Positions 1-5,693 of a DNA stretch of 5,806 nt are shown piece by piece. A program made the translations under genes and the position numbers. The notes under the pieces were generated by a model that saw only the letters and a program-made list of their open reading frames with translations, was not told the origin of the DNA and did not search any database. The DNA comes from JBGOTP01 sp041476545 (lineage in GTDB: Bacteria > Acidobacteriota > Vicinamibacteria > Vicinamibacterales > CAVVIG01): NCBI GenBank assembly GCA_041476545.1, contig JBGOTP010000323.1:1-5806 (forward strand), in the 5' to 3' direction. Position 1 is the stretch's first letter; the number at the start of each line of letters is the position of its first letter.

Positions 1-330
1 CAACACGCCGCCGGGTCCTGAGTGAAGCGTGTACTCGTCAACGTTGACCGAACTGGTCACAAACGATCCGTCGTCGACTCTGGACCACGAGTCGCCGCCG
101 TCCTTCGTTTCGAAGAGTCCCTTCGTGTTCGCCCCGACGAATGTGGATTTCGTCGCCGGGTTGTACATCCATGCGAACTCAAGCAAGCGTTGTGGGGTTG
201 TGTCGAACGGCAGCGTGATGCGTTTCCACTCGATCGCCTTTGAAGAGGCCGGGGATCGGGCCAGCAGAAACGCCGAAGGAGCCAGCACGAGAAGGATCGC
301 CAGCGCCGGGCCGATGCGTCGCGTGCTCAT
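1..330 (-). CDS. Exported Asp-box (BNR/sialidase-like beta-propeller) protein, 5' part only
   Basis: This open frame starts at the ATG at 330-328 and runs off the left edge after 110 codons with no stop, so only the N-terminus is visible. Residues 1-30 look like a signal peptide: MSTRR, then the hydrophobic run ALAILLVLAPSAFLLA. Residues 34-110 resemble the first blade of a beta-propeller. The segment TFVGANTKGLFETKDGGDSW contains an Asp-box (S/T-x-D-x-G-x-T/S-W) as TKDGGDSW at 75-82. Such boxes occur in sialidases, sortilin/VPS10-type propellers, YCF48-like proteins and xyloglucanases. One blade cannot separate these, and enzymatic activity cannot be claimed. Codon use and reading match the neighbouring genes. 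It begins 56 bp after the stop of the large VWFA-related gene on the same strand, so co-transcription is plausible. No strong Shine-Dalgarno is seen upstream (only GGTCTC). Confidence 0.72.
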   Translation of the reverse strand, partial: MSTRRIGPALAILLVLAPSAFLLARSPASSKAIEWKRITLPFDTTPQRLLEFAWMYNPATKSTFVGANTKGLFETKDGGDSWSRVDDGSFVTSSVNVDEYTLHSGPGGVL

Positions 331-386
331 GAGACCAGAATAGCTGGCTTCTGCGTCAATGCCCGCGATTCGTAGTGGTACCGGCA

Positions 387-2294
387 CTACTTCTTGATCT
401 TCGGGATCTCGAGCTTCGTGAGATTCGATCCGAGCACGTCCGCGCCGTGATCGTAGACGACGACCTTGACGTAGCGGGCGGGTGACGTGACTTTTACCTT
501 GCCCCCATAGCCGAAGCCGGTCGCCTGGAATTTCGCGAACGTCTCCGGCATCAGCGCAAGGTTCACCGTGTTCCACGATTCGCCGAGAAGATGGTCCTTG
601 TCGTCGACGCAGAAAATGGCGATGTCGAGTGAGTCGTTCTTCCTGCCGTCTTTGTCGGTGAAGCCCAGCTGATCCGTACGGATCCTGACCGAGATGTCGA
701 CCGCCGGCGAGCCGTCGTCCCCTGTGATGTTCGCGGCGGTCACGGTGAGTCCGATGTCCGTGATCGACTCGGGCGTGTTCGCCGCCCCCGCGACGCGCGT
801 GTACGCGAGCGCCTTCGGCTTGTCGAGCGGCGCGAGGTCCAGATTCGCCATGTAGCCGTGACGGAACTGGATGTCGTACTGGCCCGGGCGATTGATGCGG
901 ACGCTGACCTTGCGGTATTTCCCGTCCCACTTCGTGTTCGTCGGGTAGTAGCCAAGCAGGTACGAGAACCGCGTGGCCTCGTCGAGACGATCCACGAAGT
1001 CCTTCCCTCTGTCGCTCGCCGAGAACCTGCCACCGGTCTGAGACGCGACCGTACGGGACGTGGATACGCGCCAGTCCACGGGAGGCATCGCCATGCCACC
1101 GCGACCGCCGCCACCACCACCGCCGCGTCCGCCGCCGCCACGCCCTCCGGCGCCCGCCGCCGTCATGTTCAGTGGCATCCCCGCCACGCCGCCCGTGTGC
1201 ATGATGTCGATGACCACGCGCGCGTCGGCCGCGGTCGCGGCGAGGCCCGTGTCGTCTTCAGCGCGCGGCAGCATGATGCCGCGCTCGGTGACGAAGAGGA
1301 GATGCTTTTCGCCATCGAGGTAGCGCATGTAGGCGATGCCCGCGTAGAGCTTCGCGAGATCCTGAGACGTCTGCGCGTTCGCGGTGACGTAGTCGTCGAA
1401 CGACATCTCGACCCCGGTCGCCGCGTTCATCGGATCGCTCAGAAACGTGCCGGGATCGCGGTTGGCGTTGATCTCGTTCGTCATCAGCGCATCGGAGATC
1501 TGGCGCTGATCGCTGGCCATGCGCGCGCCGTTGGCGACCTGGGCGTCCGGCACAGTCCGCATGGCGGCGTTGTTCGGCCCTTTGAAGATCGCATCGATCT
1601 CGGTCTGAATCGGTTTCGGAATGTAGGACCCGCCGTACCGTGCGGCGAGGCCGCTGAAGCGCAGCGCCATCTGCGATTCGATCTTCTCGTGGTCCTTGAG
1701 GTAGCGCTCGAGGAGGGCGGCAATCCTCGCATGATCGGTCGTGAACTCGGTGGCGCGGTTGAACGCCATCACCGCGACATAGTCCTGCGGCAGCAGCCGG
1801 TCTTTCACCAGGTGCAGCATGCCGTCGACGGCCTTCGTCACCGGCTGCAGCCGGCCGCGCCCGAGCACGATGAGGAACGTGCGCCGCTTCTGCGGTTCGA
1901 GCGTCGTCGGGGCCGCCGTCGCGCGCACGAGCGGCGCAGCCACGGTGGACTCATCCGCGATGAGCGACTGCGTCGAGAAGTGCCGGACCTGCTGGCGGAC
2001 GTTGTTCTCGAGCACGACGAACTCGTCCTGGCTCAGGTCGGTGACCGGTTTGCCCGTGCGCCGATCGATCACGCGCACGTCGATCGGCACGAGCACCGTG
2101 CCGGCACGAAAGATCGGCGTCTGTTGCTCTGGCGGCGTCTGGCCCGCCGGCGTCTGCGCCGGCGGTGTTTGCGCCGCGCGCCCGGCGGGCGGTGTTTGTG
2201 CCGGTGGCGGCGTGCCTCGGGCCTGGCCCACGAGCGATACGGGCGCGCCAATCAGAATGACGCTGCTGATGACGACGCGGAGAAATCTGACCAC
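387..2294 (-). CDS. Exported VWFA-related (Acidobacterial-type) protein with degenerate MIDAS and Gly-Arg-rich insert
   Basis: The product is 635 aa from the preferred GTG at 2294; a GTG two codons upstream (2300) would give 637. Domains in order: signal peptide 1 to about 25 (cleavage near VGQA); QTPPA-rich linker 28-60; beta domain 66-98 (VLVPIDVRVIDRRTGKPVTD, then DEFVVLENN), typical of the VWFA-related Acidobacterial family (TIGR03436 type); VWA-like first strand TFLIVLGRGRL from 139; long helical insertion about 203-323; second VWA strand KHLLFVTERG from 330; Gly-Arg-rich loop 382-400; the family's YLLGYYPTN (445-453) and FRHGYM near 480; and a beta-rich C-terminal region about 508-635. 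The MIDAS DxSxS position reads GRGRL, and the later strand has TERG in place of a typical DG, so metal-dependent ligand binding is unlikely. The cellular role of this family is not established; an exported, envelope or periplasmic location is inferred. It lies 55 bp after the alpha/beta hydrolase stop on the same strand. Confidence 0.9.
   Translation of the reverse strand: MVRFLRVVISSVILIGAPVSLVGQARGTPPPAQTPPAGRAAQTPPAQTPAGQTPPEQQTPIFRAGTVLVPIDVRVIDRRTGKPVTDLSQDEFVVLENNVRQQVRHFSTQSLIADESTVAAPLVRATAAPTTLEPQKRRTFLIVLGRGRLQPVTKAVDGMLHLVKDRLLPQDYVAVMAFNRATEFTTDHARIAALLERYLKDHEKIESQMALRFSGLAARYGGSYIPKPIQTEIDAIFKGPNNAAMRTVPDAQVANGARMASDQRQISDALMTNEINANRDPGTFLSDPMNAATGVEMSFDDYVTANAQTSQDLAKLYAGIAYMRYLDGEKHLLFVTERGIMLPRAEDDTGLAATAADARVVIDIMHTGGVAGMPLNMTAAGAGGRGGGGRGGGGGGGRGGMAMPPVDWRVSTSRTVASQTGGRFSASDRGKDFVDRLDEATRFSYLLGYYPTNTKWDGKYRKVSVRINRPGQYDIQFRHGYMANLDLAPLDKPKALAYTRVAGAANTPESITDIGLTVTAANITGDDGSPAVDISVRIRTDQLGFTDKDGRKNDSLDIAIFCVDDKDHLLGESWNTVNLALMPETFAKFQATGFGYGGKVKVTSPARYVKVVVYDHGADVLGSNLTKLEIPKIKK
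1095..1151 (-). repeat. Gly-Arg-rich low-complexity coding tract
   Basis: This GGC/GGT/CGC triplet tract encodes residues 382-400 of the VWFA-related protein (GRGGGGRGGGGGGGRGG). It lies between the second VWA-like strand and the conserved TSRTVASQTGG segment. It is in frame and probably forms a disordered surface loop. Triplet slippage is a likely origin and would make the length variable between strains. Confidence 0.8.
2115..2213 (-). repeat. QTPPA-type proline-rich degenerate tandem repeat in the linker after the signal peptide
   Basis: The tract encodes residues 28-60 of the VWFA-related protein, with repeated AQTPPA, AQTPAG, GQTPPE and QQTPIF units. The DNA repeats imperfectly, for example GGCGGTGTTTG followed by C/TGCCG on the plus strand. 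It is probably an extended linker or wall-spanning segment that tethers the folded part away from the membrane; that role is inferred from composition only. Confidence 0.7.
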
Positions 2295-2299
2295 AGACA

Positions 2300-2303
2300 C
2301 CTC
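2300..2303 (-). promoter_or_regulatory. Shine-Dalgarno GAGG deciding the VWFA-related start
   Basis: On the minus strand GAGG is followed by the 5-nt spacer TGTCT and then GTG at 2294-2292. The alternative GTG at 2300-2298 overlaps this element and has no usable Shine-Dalgarno of its own. An in-frame TGA seven codons upstream of that first GTG excludes any longer form. The choice changes only two residues. Confidence 0.5.
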
Positions 2304-2349
2304 AATCAGGGCGGCTGTTCAGGATAACGCAGAGATGCGGTGGTGCCGA

Positions 2350-3237
2350 CTACTTGATGAACCCCCGGCCGCGCAACCAGGTTGCGAGCAACGTCGACCA
2401 CGGGGCCAACGACGCATCGTCGTTCGCCAACCCGACGCCATGCGGCCCCTTCTCGAACACGTGCATTTCTGCCGGCACACCTGCCTGACGCAGCGCGAGA
2501 AAGTAGCTGAGACTGTTTTCGGCCGGGACGGTGCGGTCTTCATTCGTCTGAAAGATGAAGGTCGGGGGCGTGTCCTTTGTGACGGCATGCTCACCCGAGA
2601 GCCGGCGCGCCAGGTCCGGATCGGGCTGATCCCCCAGGAGATTGGTCTTTGATCCGAGGTGTGTCCACGGCTCCGTCATTGAGATGACTGGATACGCCAG
2701 AACCGCGATATCAGGCCTGCTCCCACTGCGGTCGATGACGTCGTCGGCAGCGGGATTACCAGCATCGAACAGCGTACTCGCGCTCATGGCCAGATGGCCT
2801 CCGGCGGAAAAGCCCATGATGCCAATGCGGGCAGGGTCGAGGCGCCATTCCTCCGCGTGGGAGCGGAGGGTCCTGATGGCACGCTGAGCGTCGCCGAGCT
2901 CAATCGGATGGTGATAGCGAGGACCCAGGCGGTAGCGCAGCACGAACGAGGCAATTCCGAGAGAGTTCAGGTAGCCCGCGACCTGTCTTCCTTCGTGGTT
3001 CGACGCAAGGGTCCGGTAGGCGCCGCCCGGGCAGATGATCATTGCCGGCGTGCGCGCGCTCATGGCCCGAGGCAGGTACACGGTGAAGGCTGGGATGTCG
3101 CTCTCGTCGGTCCCAAGCGCACCGGGGGCTGCGCCGCGCCATAACGTGATGACCTGGCCGTCCTTGATCGGGAGGGGCTGTTGTTGCGCCTGCGCGGCCG
3201 TCAAGGTCGCGAGCGCCAATATGATCGCTACCTTCAC
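2350..3237 (-). CDS. Exported alpha/beta hydrolase, BD-FAE / acetylxylan-esterase-like
   Basis: The product is 295 aa from the GTG at 3237, chosen because GGGAGG sits 6 nt upstream and a compact signal peptide follows at once (MKVAIILALATLTAAQAQ, cleavage after AQA near residue 17). The fold is a secreted alpha/beta hydrolase. The oxyanion-region motif ICPGGAY lies near 68-74. The nucleophile elbow GFSAGGH puts catalytic Ser at 144. NEDRTVP supplies the acid Asp at 234, and KGPHGVGL supplies His at 266. Length and motif spacing fit the BD-FAE/acetylxylan esterase-like group, which removes acyl groups from plant or microbial polysaccharides. Substrate cannot be read from sequence, and a peptidase or other esterase is possible. 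A longer form from the ATG at 3276 (GAGG 3 nt upstream) would add 13 residues and is less convincing. The gene precedes the VWFA-related gene on the same strand by 55 bp. Confidence 0.9.
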   Translation of the reverse strand: MKVAIILALATLTAAQAQQQPLPIKDGQVITLWRGAAPGALGTDESDIPAFTVYLPRAMSARTPAMIICPGGAYRTLASNHEGRQVAGYLNSLGIASFVLRYRLGPRYHHPIELGDAQRAIRTLRSHAEEWRLDPARIGIMGFSAGGHLAMSASTLFDAGNPAADDVIDRSGSRPDIAVLAYPVISMTEPWTHLGSKTNLLGDQPDPDLARRLSGEHAVTKDTPPTFIFQTNEDRTVPAENSLSYFLALRQAGVPAEMHVFEKGPHGVGLANDDASLAPWSTLLATWLRGRGFIK

Positions 3238-3243
3238 CGTGAA

Positions 3244-3249
3244 CCTCCC
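3244..3249 (-). promoter_or_regulatory. Shine-Dalgarno GGGAGG deciding the hydrolase start
   Basis: GGGAGG on the minus strand is followed by the 6-nt spacer TTCACG and then GTG at 3237-3235. It is the best ribosome binding site in the window. It argues for the GTG start over the longer upstream forms, which would put a polar stretch (CEAARNGRFT) ahead of the signal peptide. Confidence 0.7.
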
Positions 3250-3266
3250 GTTACGTGCGGCCTCAC

Positions 3267-3294
3267 AAGTTAACATGCGCCTCGTGCCCGTCAA
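3267..3294 (-). promoter_or_regulatory. Candidate sigma70-type promoter for the hydrolase / VWFA-related transcript
   Basis: On the minus strand TTGACG (3294-3289) matches the -35 consensus at five of six bases. After a 16-nt spacer comes TAACTT (3272-3267), a weak -10 matching three of six. Transcription would begin near 3260, leaving about 20 nt of leader before the GTG at 3237, which includes the Shine-Dalgarno. The -10 is poor, so this is a suggestion from position and -35 quality. Confidence 0.35.
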
Positions 3295-3385
3295 TACTTA
3301 TGCGGCGAGGATGGCACAGCTCCGGCCGTGTGGCGTGGCCACTTGAGGTGCCTCGTCCAGTTCCGCTGCATGGAACACGAGGCGC
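3277..3385. repeat. Inverted repeats and hairpin in the divergent intergenic region
   Basis: The 213 bp between the divergent hydrolase and esterase contain a perfect 10-bp inverted pair: GCGCCTCGTG at 3277-3286 and CACGAGGCGC at 3376-3385. A third partial copy, GCCTCGT, lies at 3350-3356. The inner and right copies also form a hairpin over 3348-3385: CCTCGT with ACGAGG and GTTCC with GGAAC, a 3-nt bulge (CCA) and a 7-nt loop (GCTGCAT). The sites could be operators for a shared regulator or an RNA structure in the esterase leader. No regulator is encoded in the window. Confidence 0.5.
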
Positions 3386-3450
3386 GGATGAAGCTGAGTC
3401 CACCTGCCGACGCGTTTGACGGCTAACATTGGGGCAACTGGGGGCGAGTC

Positions 3451-4755
3451 ATGTTTCGAAAACTGTGCGCGTGGGCATGCCTGTTGCTGTTATCCGCATC
3501 TGTTGCGCACGCGCAGACGCCGCCGACGGCGCCGCCCACCGGCGCGCAAGGGGCCGGCCGGGGTGGCGGCCGGGGTGGCGGCGGTGCGGTGAAGTCGCCC
3601 GACGTCGCGGCCGACGGCAAGATCACCTTCCGCTTGCGCGCGGCAAATGCCAAAGAAGTAGCCGTGAGGGTCGCCGGCAAGACGGTGCCGATGGCGAAGG
3701 ACGACCAGGGGGTGTGGAGTGCGACGACCGATGTCCTCGCGCCCGATTACTACACCTACTCGCTCGTGGTCGACGGCGCGTCCATGAACGATCCGGCCAA
3801 TCGGCAAGTGCAGACGTCGTTCGGAAGTTTTCAGTCGATGGTGGTCGTGCCAGGGCCACAGCCCTGGTTACCTCACGCCGGTGTCCCGCGCGGTGCGGTG
3901 ACACGCCATACGTTCCACTCGGCGGTCGCAAATGACGATCGGGACTACTTCGTCTACACGCCCGCCGGCTACGACGCCCGGCGCTCGCAGCCGTATCCGA
4001 TCCTGTATCTGCTCCACGGACTTGGCGACGACGCCGAGCGGTGGATGACGGGTGGAGGCGGGGCGCACAACATTCTCGACAACCTCATCGCGGAAGGCAA
4101 AGCCGTGCCGATGGTGATGGTGACGACGCTCGGCTACGGCGTCTCGAATGGCCCGGCGGGTGCGATGGCGCCCGAGAGCATCACGGGCTACACGAAGATC
4201 CTGCTCGACGAAGTGATGCCGGCGGTGGACAGGGCGTACAACGTGACCAGGAAGCGCGAGCAGCGCGCGATTGCCGGGCTTTCGATGGGCGGAGCCGAGA
4301 CGCTGTACACGGGACTCAATCATCTCGACAAGTTCGCGTGGATGGGATCGTTCAGCGGCGCGTTTGTCATGTGGCCGCGCGCGGAGGCCGCGGCTCCGCC
4401 TGCCGCCAGCACGGCTCCACCCGCTGACGCAACGCCGGCGGGACGCGGCGGTCGCGGCGGCGGCCAGACCATCACCGACGCGATGATCGCAAAGAGTTTT
4501 CCGGCGCTGGACGCGAAGGCGAACTCGCAGATCAAGATGCTCTGGATCGTGTGCGGGACCGCCGACGGGCTCATCGGCGTCAATCGCCAGTTCAAGACCT
4601 GGCTGAAGTCAAAGAACGTCCAGTTCACCGAACAGGAAGTCCCCGACATGGGCCACGTCTGGCCGCTCTGGCGGCAGAACCTGACGGATCTCGCGCAGAA
4701 GCTGTTTCAGGACGCGAAGAAGTCAACTAGCGGCGCAGCGGTCCGCGGACGCTGA
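3451..4755 (+). CDS. Exported esterase, enterochelin-esterase / feruloyl-esterase (Esterase D) type with N-terminal E-set domain
   Basis: The product is 434 aa. The signal peptide is residues 1-21 (hydrophobic LCAWACLLLLSASVAHA, cleavage AHA/Q). A QTPP and Gly-Arg-rich linker spans 22-45. An Ig-like/E-set (CBM48-like) beta domain lies about 49-133 (ITFRLRAANAKEVAVRV, GVWSATTD, YYTYSLVVDG). The hydrolase core is about 150-425: YLLHGLGDDAERW from 186, nucleophile elbow AGLSMGGAE with Ser278, Asp372 in CGTADGL, and His402 in MGHVW. This two-domain layout matches Fes-like esterases and the feruloyl esterases of xylanase systems (COG2382/COG0627 type), which cleave esters on polysaccharide side chains or siderophores; substrate is not determined. 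A 25-30 residue Ala/Pro/Gly-Arg insert (about 311-338) lies between Ser and Asp, near the expected cap. The ATG is preceded by GGGGG with a 6-nt spacer, a weak site. The 3' end overlaps the opposing VWA gene. Confidence 0.92.
   Translation: MFRKLCAWACLLLLSASVAHAQTPPTAPPTGAQGAGRGGGRGGGGAVKSPDVAADGKITFRLRAANAKEVAVRVAGKTVPMAKDDQGVWSATTDVLAPDYYTYSLVVDGASMNDPANRQVQTSFGSFQSMVVVPGPQPWLPHAGVPRGAVTRHTFHSAVANDDRDYFVYTPAGYDARRSQPYPILYLLHGLGDDAERWMTGGGGAHNILDNLIAEGKAVPMVMVTTLGYGVSNGPAGAMAPESITGYTKILLDEVMPAVDRAYNVTRKREQRAIAGLSMGGAETLYTGLNHLDKFAWMGSFSGAFVMWPRAEAAAPPAASTAPPADATPAGRGGRGGGQTITDAMIAKSFPALDAKANSQIKMLWIVCGTADGLIGVNRQFKTWLKSKNVQFTEQEVPDMGHVWPLWRQNLTDLAQKLFQDAKKSTSGAAVRGR
3556..3579 (+). repeat. 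Perfect 12-bp tandem duplication encoding GRGG twice
   Basis: GGCCGGGGTGGC occurs twice head-to-tail and is followed by GGCGGT, encoding the Gly-Arg linker at residues 36-45 of the esterase. Because the unit is a multiple of three, gain or loss of copies keeps the frame. A related but non-identical Gly-Arg stretch (residues 331-338, at 4441-4464) lies inside the catalytic domain. Confidence 0.85.
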
Positions 4756-5614
4756 CGCCCTTCCGTGTGCTTTCGAAGCTGAGCTTGGCCTCGGCCTTTC
4801 CGCCTTCGTAGGTAATCGCGTACTGAGCCGCCAGCTCGTCGGCAAACTGCTGCATCAGGACGGGCACGCCGGTCGGCTGCAGCGCCTGCTCGCTGCGGCC
4901 GCCGGAGTTCTTCGGGGCCGCCCCAAGCACGGCACTCCGATTGGCGGTTTCGTATTCGGTCGAGCTCTCGGGCCGATCGGCCAAGAGCGGCGGTCGATTG
5001 CCCTGGGTGACAGGGAACCCGAGGCCGATGTAGTACAGTTTCGCTCGACTCTTCTGGAGCGCATCGAGGGCGGCAGGCGCCCGCACGTCGCTCAGTTCCT
5101 CGCTTTCGCCCGACACCGCCACGATGATCGGCCGCTCCGCTTCCCGCCGTTGAAACCCCTTGGCCGCCTCCAGGAAGCCGTCGAGCAGGTAGGTGGGCAT
5201 GGTGTTACGCGGCAGCAGTTTCTGCAAGCCCGCATAGAGCTGGGGAATGTCGGTCGTGAACTCCACGAGTGTCAAGTTCCGGGCGCCGATCGTGACAATC
5301 GAGAACTCGGCCTTGCCCTGCAACGTGTGAATGAACTGACCGGTGCCTTGTCGAATCGCGTTGAGCGCCAGGCCGCTGTCATCGAGCATGAGCGCAATCT
5401 GCATTGGCGCCTTCGCTCGTTCGGCGATCACAATCGGGCGAGGCTTCCCGTCTTCCTTGACCACGAACTCCCCCGCGGTCATGTTCGTCACCGGCACACT
5501 CCTGCCGGTCACCACCGAGACATAGACGGTGCGGGTCCCGGCCTGCCGGGCGGAGACCAGGATCGTCGCGACCAGCAGCGCGACGGTGATGCTGAGGGGC
5601 AACGTTCGCAGCAT
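4727..5614 (-). CDS. Exported short VWFA-related protein with partial MIDAS
   Basis: The product is 295 aa from the ATG at 5614. A TTG four codons earlier is open, but GGAG sits 6 nt before the ATG. The signal peptide is about 1-25 (MLRTLPLSITVALLVATILVSA). A short beta segment (TVYVSVVTGRSVPVTNMTAG, then EFVVKEDGKPRPI) from about 28 is the usual lead-in of VWFA-related Acidobacterial proteins. The VWA domain covers about 70-200: first strand QIALMLDDSG, with DDSGL at 78-82 where the canonical motif is DxSxS; the second metal-ligand region has TYLLDG with Thr141; the later strand is IIVAVSGESEE, without the usual DG. The C-terminus has the family-like QQFADELAAQYAITYE. One of the two MIDAS serines is Leu, so metal binding may be weakened. 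Function is unknown. It lies 79 bp after the TonB receptor stop on the same strand and converges with the esterase, overlapping 29 bp. Confidence 0.88.
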   Translation of the reverse strand: MLRTLPLSITVALLVATILVSARQAGTRTVYVSVVTGRSVPVTNMTAGEFVVKEDGKPRPIVIAERAKAPMQIALMLDDSGLALNAIRQGTGQFIHTLQGKAEFSIVTIGARNLTLVEFTTDIPQLYAGLQKLLPRNTMPTYLLDGFLEAAKGFQRREAERPIIVAVSGESEELSDVRAPAALDALQKSRAKLYYIGLGFPVTQGNRPPLLADRPESSTEYETANRSAVLGAAPKNSGGRSEQALQPTGVPVLMQQFADELAAQYAITYEGGKAEAKLSFESTRKGVSVRGPLRR

Positions 5615-5620
5615 GGGTCG

Positions 5621-5624
5621 CTCC
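5621..5624 (-). promoter_or_regulatory. Shine-Dalgarno GGAG deciding the short VWFA-related start
   Basis: GGAG on the minus strand is followed by the 6-nt spacer CGACCC and then ATG at 5614-5612. This favours the ATG over the in-frame TTG at 5626-5624, which overlaps the GGAG. The U6 tract of the upstream hairpin directly abuts this site. Confidence 0.7.
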
Positions 5625-5671
5625 AAAAAACGACGTGGCCGCCGCGCCCGGTCGATCCGGGCGCGGTGGCC
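5625..5671 (-). terminator. Strong GC hairpin plus U6 tract after the TonB receptor gene
   Basis: Positions 5637-5651 and 5657-5671 pair over 15 bp, with one G-U pair and a 5-nt loop (5652-5656). On the minus strand the stem is followed by ACGTCG and then TTTTTT (5630-5625). It lies 22 bp past the receptor stop codon, as expected for an intrinsic terminator. The 6-nt gap between stem and U-tract is longer than ideal, so termination may be partial, or the hairpin may mainly protect the receptor mRNA 3' end. The U-tract touches the Shine-Dalgarno of the next gene. Confidence 0.6.
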
Positions 5672-5693
5672 TGGTCGGTACTCGTTCGACGGA

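Noticed and set aside
22..343. Two overlapping plus-strand frames near the left edge
   Set aside because: The minus strand encodes a signal peptide and an Asp-box in an uninterrupted frame, so the plus-strand frames are shadows.
372..390. GTAGTG / CACTAC inverted repeat around the stop codon of the large VWFA-related gene, as a terminator
   Set aside because: The stem is only 6 bp with a 7-nt loop and no T-tract follows, so termination is not supported; the next gene follows after 56 bp.
1095..1151. Triplet-rich GC tract as a possible CRISPR or non-coding repeat array
   Set aside because: It is an in-frame Gly-Arg coding tract without spacers or unit structure, and the reading frame continues on both sides.
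858..2327. A 489-codon open frame on the plus strand opposite the large VWFA-related gene
   Set aside because: It is rich in Arg, His, Ala and Val with no recognisable domain, no signal peptide and no ribosome site. It mirrors the GC-rich codon bias of the real gene, whose family motifs are clear on the minus strand.
1819..2652. A 277-codon plus-strand frame spanning the VWFA-related start and the hydrolase 3' end
   Set aside because: It crosses an intergenic gap and two well-supported minus-strand genes, and has Cys/Gly/Ala-rich composition typical of an antisense shadow frame.
3416..3429. TTGACG and TAACAT upstream of the esterase as a promoter
   Set aside because: TAACAT lies 2 nt after TTGACG, far too close for a -35/-10 pair, and no good partner exists at 16-18 nt for either element.
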